Positions 26,810 to 36,642 are shown, counted from the stretch's first letter. The stretch: 64,000 nt of DNA from Flaviflagellibacter sp963786225 (GCA_963786225.1 CAWAYQ010000007.1:92055-156054), one strand, 5' to 3'. Made by a program: numbers and translations. Notes: a model not told the origin generated them from the letters alone.

Positions 26810-27826
26810 ATGAGACTGGCCATCCTTGACGATTACCAGGGCATGTCGCTGCAACTGGCCGACTGGGCGCGCGCAACCGGCGTTTCCGTCGTGCCGTTTC
26901 GCGATCACGTCACCAGCAAGGCCGAACTCATCGCGCGGCTCGCGGATTTCGATGCCGTCATGCGCATTCGCGAGCGCACCGAGTTTCCGCGCGACGTTCT
27001 GGAAAAGCTGCCGCGCCTGAAGCTGATCCTGGCCACGGGCATGCGCAATGCGCGCTCGATCGATCTCAAGGCGGCCGACGAACTCGGTATCGTCATCAGC
27101 ACGACCGATGCGTTTCACCAGAGCACGGTGGAGGTCGTCTGGGCTCTTCTTCTCGGCCTGTTCCGCCACATCCCGCAGGAGACCGCGTCGCTGAGAGCAG
27201 GCGGCTGGCAGATCGGTCTCGGCCAGGGTGTGGCCGGACGGACGCTCGGCCTGATCGGCCTCGGCAATATGGGCATTCCGGTCGCGCGCATCGCGATCGA
27301 CTTCGGCATGAAGGTCATCGCCTGGAGTCCGAACCTGACCCAGGAACGCGCCGATCCGCATGACGTCGAGGCTGTGACGAAGGAGGATTTGTTTCGCCGC
27401 TCCGACGCGATCACGATCCACATGCCGCTGAGCGACCGCACATTGGGGCTCGTGGGTCCGGACGAGTTCCGGCTGATGAAGCCCGCGGCCTACCTCGTCA
27501 ATACGTCCCGCGCGGAGATCGTGGATCAGGCGGCTTTGATCGACGCGCTCTCGAACAGGAAGATCGGCGGCGCCGGTCTCGACGTCTACGAGATCGAGCC
27601 GCTTCCGGCCGATCATCCCTACCGCTCGCTCCCCAACGTGCTGGCGACCCCGCATATCGGTTTCGTGACGGAAGAGAACTACCGTCTGTTCTTCGAGGAG
27701 AGCTTGAAGAACCTGCTGGCGTTCCGGGCCGGAGCGCCGATTCGCACGATTTCCTCGGAACGGCCGTTCCTTCCCGACTCGCAGGTCGGTATGCAACTTG
27801 CTGCCGGAGCAGCACATCACCCTTAG
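26810..27826 (+). CDS. D-2-hydroxyacid dehydrogenase (NAD-dependent)
   Basis: A 338-residue cytosolic dehydrogenase of the D-isomer-specific family. The Rossmann motif GLIGLGNMGIPVARIA sits near residue 147, and the catalytic Arg (NTSRAEIVDQ), Glu (DVYEIEPL) and His (TPHIG) are all present. It interconverts a 2-hydroxy acid and a 2-oxo acid. Position immediately after tctA suggests it processes the imported carboxylate. Confidence 0.9.
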   Translation: MRLAILDDYQGMSLQLADWARATGVSVVPFRDHVTSKAELIARLADFDAVMRIRERTEFPRDVLEKLPRLKLILATGMRNARSIDLKAADELGIVISTTDAFHQSTVEVVWALLLGLFRHIPQETASLRAGGWQIGLGQGVAGRTLGLIGLGNMGIPVARIAIDFGMKVIAWSPNLTQERADPHDVEAVTKEDLFRRSDAITIHMPLSDRTLGLVGPDEFRLMKPAAYLVNTSRAEIVDQAALIDALSNRKIGGAGLDVYEIEPLPADHPYRSLPNVLATPHIGFVTEENYRLFFEESLKNLLAFRAGAPIRTISSERPFLPDSQVGMQLAAGAAHHP

Positions 27827-27835
27827 GAGCGCCTT

Positions 27836-28987
27836 ATGTCCCAACACGGTTACAAGGCGGCCTTCATGCGGGGCGGGACATCCAAGGCGGTGATGTTTCG
27901 CCGACAGGATCTTCCCGAAAATCCAGCCGACTGGGACGCGATCTTTCTCGGGATCATGGGATCCCCGGACCCCAATGGCCGCCAGCTCGACGGCATGGGC
28001 GGCGGATTGTCGTCGGTCTCGAAAGTCTGCGTGATCGGCCCGCCGTCGCGGGACGATGCCGATGTCGACTACACATTCGCGCAGATCGGCGTGACCGACG
28101 CTTTGGTCGATTACAGCGGCAATTGCGGGAACATGTCCTCGGCTATCGGGCCTTTCGCGGTTCGTAGCGGTCTCGTCCCCAAACCCGGGGACGGCGAAGC
28201 CGCCGTTCGTATTCACAACACCAACACGTCGCGGATCATCGTCTCCCGGTTCCAGGTCAAGAATGGCGAGGCTTTGACCGACGGCGACATGAAGCTCGAC
28301 GGCGTGTCGGGCAGCGGCGCGCCGATACGCCTGGAGTTTCTCGAACCCGGCGGCAGCAAGACGGGCCGTCTTCTGCCGACGGGAAACCCGGTCGACCAGA
28401 TCGAGATCGAAGGCGTGCCGATTGCCGCGTCATTGGTCGACGCCGCCAATCCTTGCGTCTTCATTGCCGCGTCAGCCCTTGGAAAATCGGGAACGGAGCG
28501 TCCCGATGTGCTGGAAGCCGATCCGGTCTTCTTGGCCAAGATGGAAGACATCCGTCGCAAGGCTTCGGTCGCGATGGGGCTGGCCGCCACATTGGAGGCG
28601 GCGGCGCAGATCCGGTCCATTCCCAAGATCGGCATTATCGCGGCTCCCGCCGCATATGAAACACTTTCAGGCCAGACCGTATCGAGCGCCGATGTCGATC
28701 TCCTGATCCGCATGGTCTCGGTCGGCCAGCCTCACCGGGCCATCCCGCTGACGGCGGCGGTCTGCGCCTCGGTCGCGGCCCGGGTTCCCGGAAGCCTGCT
28801 GCACAAAGCGGCGTCTCCGGGAGACGCGCCGATCCGCATCGGACATGCGTCCGGCGTCATCGTGGTCGATGCCAAGGTGACGGAAACCTCGAACAGCGGC
28901 GCCCATGCGGAATACGGCGCGGTCTATCGCACGGCGCGCCTGCTGTTCGACGGGACCGTCTTCCGCCGCGACGGCAACGGGAACTGA
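27836..28987 (+). CDS. PrpF-family isomerase
   Basis: A 383-residue PrpF/4-oxalomesaconate tautomerase-like protein with the diaminopimelate-epimerase fold. The N-terminus AAFMRGGTSKAVMFRR and the segment YSGNCGNMSSAIGPFA (catalytic Cys) are diagnostic. Known members shift double bonds in unsaturated tricarboxylates (2-methylaconitate, 3-methylitaconate, oxalomesaconate). It is encoded between a hydroxyacid dehydrogenase and a lyase, consistent with catabolism of a branched di- or tricarboxylate. Confidence 0.92.
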   Translation: MSQHGYKAAFMRGGTSKAVMFRRQDLPENPADWDAIFLGIMGSPDPNGRQLDGMGGGLSSVSKVCVIGPPSRDDADVDYTFAQIGVTDALVDYSGNCGNMSSAIGPFAVRSGLVPKPGDGEAAVRIHNTNTSRIIVSRFQVKNGEALTDGDMKLDGVSGSGAPIRLEFLEPGGSKTGRLLPTGNPVDQIEIEGVPIAASLVDAANPCVFIAASALGKSGTERPDVLEADPVFLAKMEDIRRKASVAMGLAATLEAAAQIRSIPKIGIIAAPAAYETLSGQTVSSADVDLLIRMVSVGQPHRAIPLTAAVCASVAARVPGSLLHKAASPGDAPIRIGHASGVIVVDAKVTETSNSGAHAEYGAVYRTARLLFDGTVFRRDGNGN

Positions 28988-28988
28988 T

Positions 28989-29885
28989 ATGGAGACGAAC
29001 GTGACCGCGACGCCCATGATCACGACACCGGGGCAGATTCTCAAAACCCTCGTTCAGACGCGACGCGGCGTGCTTATGCCCGGCGCGGCCAATGCCCTTA
29101 CGGCGAGGATCGTCGAGGACCTCGGTTACGAGGTTGTCTATGTCACCGGCGCGGGCGTCAGCAATACATGGCTGGGAATGCCCGATCTCAGCTTCGTCGG
29201 GCTCGGCGAGATCGCCGCGCATACCTCGGCCATCCGCGGCGCCGTCTCGCTTCCGATCGTGGTCGACGCGGACACCGGCTTCGGCAACGCGGTCAACATG
29301 TATCACGCGATCCGCACCCTTGAGCGGGCAGGGGCCAACGCCATCCAGATCGAAGACCAGATCATGCCGAAGAAGTGCGGTCACTTTGCCGGCAAGGCCG
29401 TCGTCCCCAAGGATGAGATGGTCGACAAGATCAAGGCGGCGCTGGACGCCCGACAGAGCGAGGACTGCCTGATCATCGCCCGCACCGACAGCCGCGCGGT
29501 CGAAGGTTTCGAGGCCGCCGCCGAACGATGCCGTGCTTACCGCGAGGCCGGCGCCGACATCATCTTTCTGGAGGCGCCGGAAAGCATGGACGAGCTCGCC
29601 GCCATTCCCAAGACGGTCGACGCGCCGCATCTCGTCAACATCGTCGTCGGCGGCAAGACCCCGATGGTCAGCACCGAGGAGCTCGGGGCGATGGGGTTCT
29701 CGCTGGTGCTGTACGCAAACGTCGCTTTGCAGGGGGCGGTGCACGGCATGACAAATGCGCTGAAGGCTCTCAAGGACGGACGCGACGTCAGCGAAGCCAG
29801 CGGCCTCGTCACGAGCTTTGCCGAGCGGCAGAGCCTCGTGAAGAAGCCGTTCTTCGACGAACTCGAGAAGCGCTACAGCCGCTGA
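28989..29885 (+). CDS. isocitrate lyase/PEP mutase superfamily lyase
   Basis: A 298-residue lyase. VVDADTGFGNAVN, IQIEDQIMPKKCGH and IARTDSRAVEGF are the metal and active-site segments of the superfamily. KKCGH is the isocitrate-lyase/methylisocitrate-lyase/dimethylmalate-lyase signature, in contrast to PEP mutases. Such enzymes split a 2-hydroxy (methyl-substituted) succinate into pyruvate or glyoxylate plus an acid. The start ATG 28989 lies one base after the prpF stop. It could be a 2,3-dimethylmalate-type lyase given the PrpF neighbour; the exact substrate is unknown. Confidence 0.9.
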   Translation: METNVTATPMITTPGQILKTLVQTRRGVLMPGAANALTARIVEDLGYEVVYVTGAGVSNTWLGMPDLSFVGLGEIAAHTSAIRGAVSLPIVVDADTGFGNAVNMYHAIRTLERAGANAIQIEDQIMPKKCGHFAGKAVVPKDEMVDKIKAALDARQSEDCLIIARTDSRAVEGFEAAAERCRAYREAGADIIFLEAPESMDELAAIPKTVDAPHLVNIVVGGKTPMVSTEELGAMGFSLVLYANVALQGAVHGMTNALKALKDGRDVSEASGLVTSFAERQSLVKKPFFDELEKRYSR

Positions 29886-30044
29886 ATTGAGAACCGCTCA
29901 GGCTGCATTCCGCTGATGTTCGCGGGCGTTGCCGTGATTGCGATCATGGGCATCGCGACCTACGCTCTGTTCGCCTATATCGAGCGGCGCATGACGGGAT
30001 GGGCGACGCGCGGTCAGAACATGCAGGTGGCGGGCGGGGGCTGA
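29886..30044 (+). pseudogene. fragment of ABC permease C-terminus
   Basis: About 50 codons in frame directly after the lyase stop read as the last transmembrane helix and tail of an ABC permease (IPLMFAGVAVIAIMGIATY then LFAYIERRMTGWATRG). This ending is typical of SsuC/TauC-family permeases. No other part of such a gene is present, so it is a remnant of a deleted transporter, probably marking a past recombination point. Confidence 0.5.
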
Positions 30045-30090
30045 GCGGGCCGCTGACGCGGCCTATCCTCCCTCCGGTCCGGAACACCCG

Positions 30091-30840
30091 ATGCTGAGCC
30101 TCGAAGCCATTGTGCTGATTACCTTGGCGCTGGGAGCGGGCGCCATCGTCAAGGGAGCCACCGGCCTCGGCCTGCCGCTCGTGGCCCTGCCGGTACTGGC
30201 CAGCTTCTTCGACGTGCGCCACGCGATCCTGATCATGGTCGTTCCGATCATCGTGACGAACATCTGGCAGATCTGGGAACTTCGCGGCCGCCGCGAGGGT
30301 ACGGGGTTCCTGATACCCATGCTGAGCACGGGCGTCGTCGGCATCGGATTGGGAACCTGGCTTCTGGCGGGAGTGCCCGCCGCGCTGCTGTCGCTCGGCC
30401 TCGGCGTCGTGCTGCTCGCCTATATCGGATTGAGGATCGCGCGGCCGGCCTTCGCATTGAGCCCGCGGGTCGGGATGAGGTTTGCGGCGCCTGTCGGCCT
30501 GGCCGCCGGCTTCATGCAGGGAGCGACCGGTTTATCGACGCCGATCACGATCCCGTTCATTCACGCGCACCATCTTGGCCGCGAACCGCTCGTGTTCGCC
30601 CTGTCGATCATGTTCCTGACTTTCGCGATCGTGCAGCTCATCGCGATGTGGACCGCTCAGCTGGTGGATGTCAGCCATCTGCTCGAGGGGGTGGTCGCGC
30701 TCGTCCCGGTGCTCGTCTTCATGCCCGTGGGGAACTGGATCGGCCGGATCATGAGCCAGAGGGTGTTCAACATCGCCGTTCTGTGCCTGCTCGCGGCGGT
30801 CGCCGCGAACCTCATCCTCGCCTCCATCTCCCATCTCTGA
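30091..30840 (+). CDS. TauE/SafE family permease
   Basis: A 249-residue inner-membrane protein of the sulfite exporter TauE/SafE (DUF81) family, with about eight transmembrane helices in two homologous halves. The internal repeat is visible as AIVKGATGLGLPLVALPV and GFMQGATGLSTPITIPF. The family exports sulfonates, sulfite or organosulfur/carboxylate anions; the substrate is not assignable here. It is convergent with the next gene, with stops 12 bases apart. Confidence 0.92.
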   Translation: MLSLEAIVLITLALGAGAIVKGATGLGLPLVALPVLASFFDVRHAILIMVVPIIVTNIWQIWELRGRREGTGFLIPMLSTGVVGIGLGTWLLAGVPAALLSLGLGVVLLAYIGLRIARPAFALSPRVGMRFAAPVGLAAGFMQGATGLSTPITIPFIHAHHLGREPLVFALSIMFLTFAIVQLIAMWTAQLVDVSHLLEGVVALVPVLVFMPVGNWIGRIMSQRVFNIAVLCLLAAVAANLILASISHL

Positions 30841-30852
30841 GAGCCCGGGCGC

Positions 30853-31269
30853 TCACGCGCCGGGGTCGGCCGCGAGGCCCTGCGCTTCGATGCCGGCGAT
30901 GGCCGCGGCTTCGTCATTGTCGGATGTCTCGCCCGAGACGCCGACCGCACCGAGAATGGCGCCGTCATCGCCGCGCACCAGCACGCCTCCAGGCACCGGG
31001 ACGAAGAACCCGCCGGCCGCGTGCGTGACGGCGGCCAGGAAGTGAGCCGGGCGCTTGCCCAGATCGCGCGTTCCGATGCCCATCGCGATCGCGGCGTGAG
31101 CCTTGCCGATCGCGATTTCGGCGCGCTTCGTGCTCGTGCCGTCCTCGGTCGCGAGCGCCCGGATCGCGCCGCGCGCATCGAGCACCGCGACGGCGAGCGG
31201 CTTGAACCCGCTTTGGCGGCCCGCGGCCAGAGTGTGGGCAAGAATGGCCTCAGCGGTTTCCAGATTCAC
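30853..31269 (-). CDS. GlcG/HbpS-like protein
   Basis: 138 residues of the GlcG/HbpS (DUF336) fold, a small heme- or cofactor-binding family often encoded with organic-acid catabolic genes. The core FKPLAVAVLDARGAIRAL and GGVLVRGDDGAILGAVGVSG are characteristic. The GTG start at 31269 is selected because AAGGAG lies six bases upstream; a longer reading frame to 31314 lacks a ribosome site. The function of this member is unknown. Confidence 0.85.
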   Translation of the reverse strand: MNLETAEAILAHTLAAGRQSGFKPLAVAVLDARGAIRALATEDGTSTKRAEIAIGKAHAAIAMGIGTRDLGKRPAHFLAAVTHAAGGFFVPVPGGVLVRGDDGAILGAVGVSGETSDNDEAAAIAGIEAQGLAADPGA

Positions 31270-31363
31270 GATGATCTCCTTGAAATGTACGGGCATGGGT
31301 AGCCCCTCAGGCAAGCGCGCGGACGCTACTGCCCGAGGGTGTCATTTTCAATGAGGAGCGGCA

Positions 31364-31641
31364 TCACGCTTCCTCCTGGAAAGCCTCGCCGCGGCGTTCT
31401 CCCTCCCCTGAATGGGGAGGGCCAACTCGTGCGCAGCACGAGCGGGGTGGGGTGATGGCGTCAACCGCGCTGCATTTACTGTCCGCATCACGCCATTGAC
31501 GTTTCCCGGAAGATCGGAGACCTCGCAAGTTCGATACGCCGAAGTCACCCCACCCCGGAGCGCTTCGCGCTCTCGGCCCTCCCCATTCAGGGGAGGGAGG
31601 GGGCCATCCGGCCCGCTCACGCTTCTTCCTGGAAAGCCTCG
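31364..31641. repeat. hairpin element flanked by 25-bp direct repeats
   Basis: A 197-bp element has perfect 23-bp terminal inverted repeats (31401-31423 and 31575-31597, arms beginning CCCTCCCCTGAATGGGG). It lies between two direct copies of a 25-bp sequence (31364-31388 and 31617-31641, 24/25 identical) that encodes the last seven residues and stop of TctA (EAFQEEA). The layout suggests a non-autonomous repeat that inserted at the end of tctA and duplicated its target. No protein gene is supported inside. Confidence 0.75.
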
Positions 31642-33126
31642 ACACGGCCGCGGCTGATGCTGGGAAGAAGAACGAGCACGATGAGGGCGGCCGCCACGAA
31701 CAGCAGGACGCCGCTGATCGGGCTCGTGATGAACGTCATCGGATCGCCGTGCGACAGAAGCAGCGCGCGGCGCAGATATTCCTCCATCATCGGGCCGAGC
31801 ACGAAGGCCAGAAGCATGGGCGCGGGTTCGGCGCCGAGCTTGCGGAATATGTAGCCGAGCAGGCCGAAGATCACCATGACGTAGACGTCGAAGGTCGAGT
31901 TGTTGAGGCTGAACACGCCGATGCAGCAGAACACCAGGATGGTCGGATAGAGAAAGTGATAGGGCACCGAGATCAGCTTCACCCAGAGGCCGATCAGCGG
32001 CAGGTTCAGAACGAGCAGCATCAGATTGCCGATCCACATCGACACGATGAGCCCCCAGAACAGAGCCGGCTGGTCGGTCATCACCGACGGGCCGGGCTGG
32101 ATGCCCTGGATGATCATCGCGCCGATCATCAGCGCCATGACCGGGTTGGACGGAATGCCGAGCGTCAGCATCGGGATGAAGCTCGTCTGCGCGCCGGCAT
32201 TGTTGGCGCTTTCGGGGGCGGCGACGCCCTCGATCGCGCCCTTGCCGAACTCGTTCGGGATTGGGCGAGATCTTCTTCTCGAGCGAATAGGCCCCGAACG
32301 CCGCGAGCAGCGCGCCGCCGCCCGGCAGGATGCCGAGCAGCGAGCCGAAGGCCGTGCCGCGCAGGATCGGCATCACGATGCGCTTGAGGTCTTCGCGGCT
32401 CGGCATCAGGCCGGTGATCTTCGTCATGGTGACTTCGCGGTCCATCGCATTGCCGAGATTGGCGATGATCTCGCCGATGCCGAACATGCCCATGGCCAGG
32501 ATGACGAAGTTCAGCCCGTCGCCGAGTTCCGGAATGTCGAAGCTGTAGCGCGCCATGCCGGAATTGACGTCCGTACCGACGAAGCCGAGCAGGAGGCCGA
32601 GCAGGATCATGCCGAGCGCATGCAGCAGCGAGCCGTGCGCCAGCACGACGGAGGCGATGAGGCCGAGCACCATCAGCGAGAAATATTCGGCCGCCCCGAA
32701 TTCCAGGGCAACGCCGGCGAGCGGCGGTGCGAACAGCACGATGACCAGGGTCGCGACCGTGCCGGCGAAGAACGAGCCGATGGCGGCGGTGGCGAGCGCC
32801 GCGCCCGCACGGCCCTGACGCGCCATCTGGTAGCCGTCGAGCGTGGTGACGACGGACGAACTCTCGCCCGGCAGGTTGACGAGGATCGCCGTGGTCGAGC
32901 CGCCATATTGCGCGCCGTAATAGATGCCGGCGAGCATGATGAGCGCGGTTTCGGCCGGCAGGCCGAAGGTCAGCGGCAAGAGCATGGCGATGGTGGCGAC
33001 GGGTCCGAGGCCCGGCAGCACGCCGATGGCCGTGCCGAGCAGGACGCCGAGGAAGCAGTAGAACAGGTTGACCGCGCTGAACGCGGTGTCGATGCCCAGC
33101 AGAAGGTGGGGGAGCAGATCGGTCAT
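31617..33126 (-). pseudogene. tctA: TTT system 3 large permease TctA, one frameshift
   Basis: Large TTT permease of about 503 residues. GVLPGLGPVATIAMLLP, YGGSTTAILVNLPGESSS and GILPGGGALLAAFGAY are present in the first frame. The frame changes near 32257, where an extra base (ISPNP then NEFGKG expected) shifts reading by +1. The rest (LTLGIPSNPVMALMIGAM) continues to the stop at 31617. It is closest in sequence style to the TctA of system 1. It is the last gene of the LysR-controlled minus-strand operon, and its terminal codons are duplicated beyond the repeat element. Confidence 0.9.
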
Positions 33127-33130
33127 GCGC

Positions 33131-33595
33131 TCAGCCTCCGAACCAGGTGCCGAGCACGGGCAGGGGAACGCCGAGGCCCTTCACGAACACGGCCACGCAG
33201 AACGTGACGAAGCCGAGGAGCAGCGCCAGGGCCTTCCAGTCGAGGCGGAATTTTTCGCTGCCCGCGGCGCTGACGAGCGCGACGACAAGGATCGAGATCA
33301 CGAGCCCGGCGCGTTCCGCGAGGATCGCGAACAGAAGGACGGCGAGAAGAATGCAGATGAGAGGACGCCAGGCGATGCCGCCGACCGGGTCTCCCGTGAG
33401 CTTCACCGCGCGCACCAGCGAGATCGCGCCGAACAGGATGAGCAGGCCGCAGATCAGGAGCGGCAGATAGCCCGGTCCCATCCGGGCGGCGGTGCCGAGC
33501 GGATAGTGCAGCGCGAAAAAGCCTCCGGCGCCGCCGAACACCAGATAAAGCACGCCGAGCCAGAATTCCCTGGGGGCGCGGATCACGAACTGCAT
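33131..33595 (-). CDS. tctB: TTT system 3 TctB
   Basis: 154 residues, four membrane helices. GTAARMGPGYLPLLICGLLIL corresponds to the diagnostic GPGYFP segment. The start at 33595 (MQFVIRAPREFWLG) is preferred over 33637, because the extra 14 residues are Pro/Arg-rich and unlike TctB starts. Four bases separate it from tctA. Confidence 0.9.
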   Translation of the reverse strand: MQFVIRAPREFWLGVLYLVFGGAGGFFALHYPLGTAARMGPGYLPLLICGLLILFGAISLVRAVKLTGDPVGGIAWRPLICILLAVLLFAILAERAGLVISILVVALVSAAGSEKFRLDWKALALLLGFVTFCVAVFVKGLGVPLPVLGTWFGG

Positions 33596-33688
33596 GGCTG
33601 GTCGCTCGCGGACGGGTGAAGGAACGAGTGGCGGCAATCCGTACGGCCGGGAGATTAGCCGTACGGACGCCGTGAGATGCGGCAGGGA

Positions 33689-34683
33689 TCAGTCGAGCTT
33701 GGCGCCCGATTCCTTCACCACCGCACCCCATTTCTCGTAATCCGCCTTCATCATGGCGGCGAACTTTTCGGGCGTGCCGCCGGAGACGTCGCCGCCTTCG
33801 GCCAGGACCTTCTCGCGCACATCCGGCAGTTTGATCGCCTCGTTGGCGGCGGCGTTGATCGCCTTCACCACTTCCGGCGGCGTGCCGGCCGGGACGAGGA
33901 GGCCGTACCAGGTGCCGGCGTTGAAGCCGGCATAGCCCTGTTCGCCGATGGTCGGCACGTCCGGCAGAGCCGGGCTGCGCTTGTCGGCCGAGACCGCGAC
34001 GGGGCGGAGCTTGCCGGCCTTGATCTGCGACAGGGCCGTCGGCACCGAGGACAGCATGACCGGCACGCGGCCGCCCATGACGTCGGTCAGGGCCGCGGCC
34101 GCGCCCTTGTAGGGCACATGGGTGAACTTGAAGCCGGCGGTCTTCTGGAACAGCTCGCCCGTGAGATGCGAGACGGTGCCGTTGCCGGGCGTCGCCAGGG
34201 CCATGCCTTCCGGCGTCGCCTTCGCCTGCGTCACCACATCGGCCAGGTTCTTCATGGGCGAGTCCGGGTTCACCACCATCACGTTCGGCGCATCGGCCAG
34301 CAGCACGACGGGGATGAAGTCCTTCTGCGAGTCGAAGGCGAGCTTGGAATAGAGCCAGGGATTGATCGAGAAATGCGCGGTCTGGCCGATCAGGATCGTG
34401 TAGCCGTCGGGCGCGGACTTCGCGACGTAATCGACCGCGATATTGCCGCCGGCGCCGGCCTTGTTCTCGACCACGACCGGCTGCTTGAGAAGGGCGCCGA
34501 TCTTGTCGCCGATGACACGCGCCATGACGTCCATGCCGCCGCCGGCCGTGCCCGGCACGACGAGCTTGATGGGCTTGTCGGGCCAGGTCTGCGCGGCGGC
34601 GCCCGTGAGCGTCGCGGCGAGCAGGGCCGCGGCGGCCAGGGCTTTGGTGCCAAGTCGTTCCTGCTGGAAATTGTCTCGGACAT
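33689..34683 (-). pseudogene. tctC: TTT system 3 TctC receptor, frameshift in signal peptide
   Basis: Periplasmic receptor of system 3. The mature domain is intact from about 34610 (WPDKPIKLVVPGTAGGGMDVMARV, in two parts) to LPDVPTIGEQG and the stop at 33689. The signal peptide is split: ATG 34683, with GGGAG ten bases upstream, reads MSETISSRNDLA, and then one missing base near 34645 is needed to reach ALAAAALLAATLTGAAAQ. Without a correction no start codon fits the receptor frame. The corrected length is about 332 residues. Confidence 0.85.
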
Positions 34684-34735
34684 CGTTGTTTTCTCCCGTT
34701 TGATTTTTTGACGTTTCGTTGATGCGGTGCGTGCT

Positions 34736-35570
34736 CTAGCGGCTCGCCTCCGCCTCGACTTCCTTGGGCGGGGCGAGCCCCGTTTCAGTGCCGGATTCCG
34801 GAACCATGCTGCCGTAGAGCAGGCCTTCCTTGACCTTGGGAACGGTCGCGGCGGGATTGATGATCGGCAGGCCGTGGGCGGGCGCGATGGCGCGCACGTC
34901 CCACTCGTCGATCAGATGCTGCAGCCGGTCGACATAGAGGTTCATGTCGGTGAACTTGGTCCAGAACAGCGCGCGGTCGGCGAAGACGGCCGAGACTTCG
35001 GGCAGGTTCAGGGACGTGGCTTCCTCGGCGAACAGGCCGCAATGGCCGTCCTCGTGGTAATGGCTGTACGCAAAGCCGTCGCCCGGGAAACAGCACGTGC
35101 TCCTTGGTGTCGAAGCCCCACCACGTCGTCCGGAGATCGCGCACGACGGGCTCGACGGCGACGAAGCTCCGCCCGCCGAGATCGATCTTGTCGCCGCCCT
35201 GCATGTTCATCATGCGGCCTTCGAGATGCGGGAAGGCGAGGTGGTAATCGCAGAGATCGCCGCACAGAAGCGCATCGGGATAGCGCGTGAGCACGCGGCC
35301 GAGCCCGCCGGAATGCGGCGTCTCCTGATGGGTGACGAACAGATATTTGAGCGGCGCGCGGCCGACGAGAAGTTCGCGCAGCTGCCGGTCGAGCGTCGGG
35401 AAATCCTTCGGATGCCCGGTCTCGATCAGCATCGAGGCCTCGGTGCCGACCAGGAGATAGGCGGCATTGTAGGTATGATAGATCTTGCCGTTGGCGCGCT
35501 GCTCCAGGCAATCGCCGAGCCAGAACACGCCCTCGGCCATTTCGCGCGGCAAAGTCTTGCGTTCGCACAT
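34736..35570 (-). pseudogene. MBL-fold hydrolase, flavodiiron-like, one frameshift
   Basis: About 278 residues after removing one base at the CCC near 35085-35087. The metal-site region reads THQETPHSGG, an HxExxH variant similar to flavodiiron-type ODP domains. GDGFAYSHYHEDGH supplies the bridging Asp and IAPAHGLPI the last His, so a metal site is plausible. It follows MBL protein 1 by six bases and precedes tctC. Such operons probably couple hydrolysis or redox chemistry to carboxylate uptake; the reaction is unknown. Confidence 0.75.
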
Positions 35571-35576
35571 CGTGAC

Positions 35577-36522
35577 TCACCTCAACTCGTCGCGGTCGAC
35601 GTAATGCGGGGCGACGAGCCCGCGGTCGAGATCGCGCAGCACCTCGTCGAACATCGCAAACTGCCGCTCGACCAGTTCGCGGCCCCGCAGCACGCGGCCA
35701 TAGCCGGGCGCGATGTTCTCGATGTCGTAGCGCTCGAACACCTCGGCGACCTTGCCGCGCAGGGGCTCGGTGTCGCCGCCTTCCAGCCACCAATAGCGGG
35801 TGTTGAGGAGGAAGCTGCGGATATGCGCGGCCGTCGTCGTGTTGTCGTCGGCGCTCGTGGACCACGGGCCGTCGGCGCTCTTGCGACCATTCGTGCGAGA
35901 AGCTGTCGGAGGTGAAGAGGGTCTTCGTCGCGCCGTCATAGATCCAGCGCGTGCCGATCAGCCGGATCGGCGCCTGGAACGCGTCGATGGCGCGGCTCTT
36001 GTCGGGGCCCACATGAAGCGTCTGCTTGCGCGCGACGAGCGTCGTCTTCAGCGCATAGGGCTTCTGTCCGGCCACTTCCGCCGCATCCGAACGCCCGCCG
36101 AAATCGACCCAGAGCGCGGCATCCGCATTGCCGGAATAGCACTGGATGACGTTGAAGCGCGCCGCGATCGCTTCGACATTGCACACCGACATGTATTCGT
36201 TGATGCGCAGCGGATAGACGGAGAGGGTGGCGTCCGGCTCCAGAATGCTGTCGATCTGCGCGAGCAGGGATTTCACATGCGCGGTATATCCGCTGTCGAG
36301 CAGGACGGCGTCGTTGCCCTCCTTGATCAGATAGCAGTTCGACACCGTGTAGCCGCGCGCATTGGCGGGATAGGAGCTGACGCGGCCGTCGAGCGTAATG
36401 ACATTCTGCAGGGAATAGAGCCGGTCCGGCACGATGACATGCACCGGGCCCATCCCGTCCGCGTCCGCCCCGTACCCGTTCGCCACTTCACCGTCGCGCG
36501 TGGATAAAGCGGGCCCCTGCAT
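35577..36522 (-). pseudogene. degenerate MBL-fold protein, one frameshift
   Basis: About 315 residues after correcting a +1 fault near 35883. The fold is recognisable (NCYLIKEGNDAVLLDSGYT, TLFTSDSFSHEW, ENIAPGYGRVL) and parallels the next gene, but the metal ligands are absent. Where HxHxDH should be, it has LRINEYMS, and the last His is Tyr (APGYG). It is probably a non-catalytic partner of the neighbouring MBL protein. The start at 36522 has GGGAGG seven bases upstream; the frame extending to 36636 would run into the divergent promoter. Confidence 0.72.
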
Positions 36523-36642
36523 CCTCGTCCTCCCATCGCCCTCGTTCCGGCCGTCGCGCGAGAGCCGCGAGGGAGGCGAGGGGGCTTTTCGATTGGAGGG
36601 CGGCTTTCCGGACGCGTCAAACGAGTTATAGTCCACCTATTG

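Noticed and set aside
26738..28216. 492-residue minus-strand reading frame
   Set aside because: It lies antisense to the dehydrogenase and prpF genes, is Arg/His-rich with no family resemblance, and is a GC-rich shadow frame.
29886..30044. Complete small membrane-protein gene
   Set aside because: It reads in frame directly from the preceding stop and matches only a permease tail, so a remnant is more likely.
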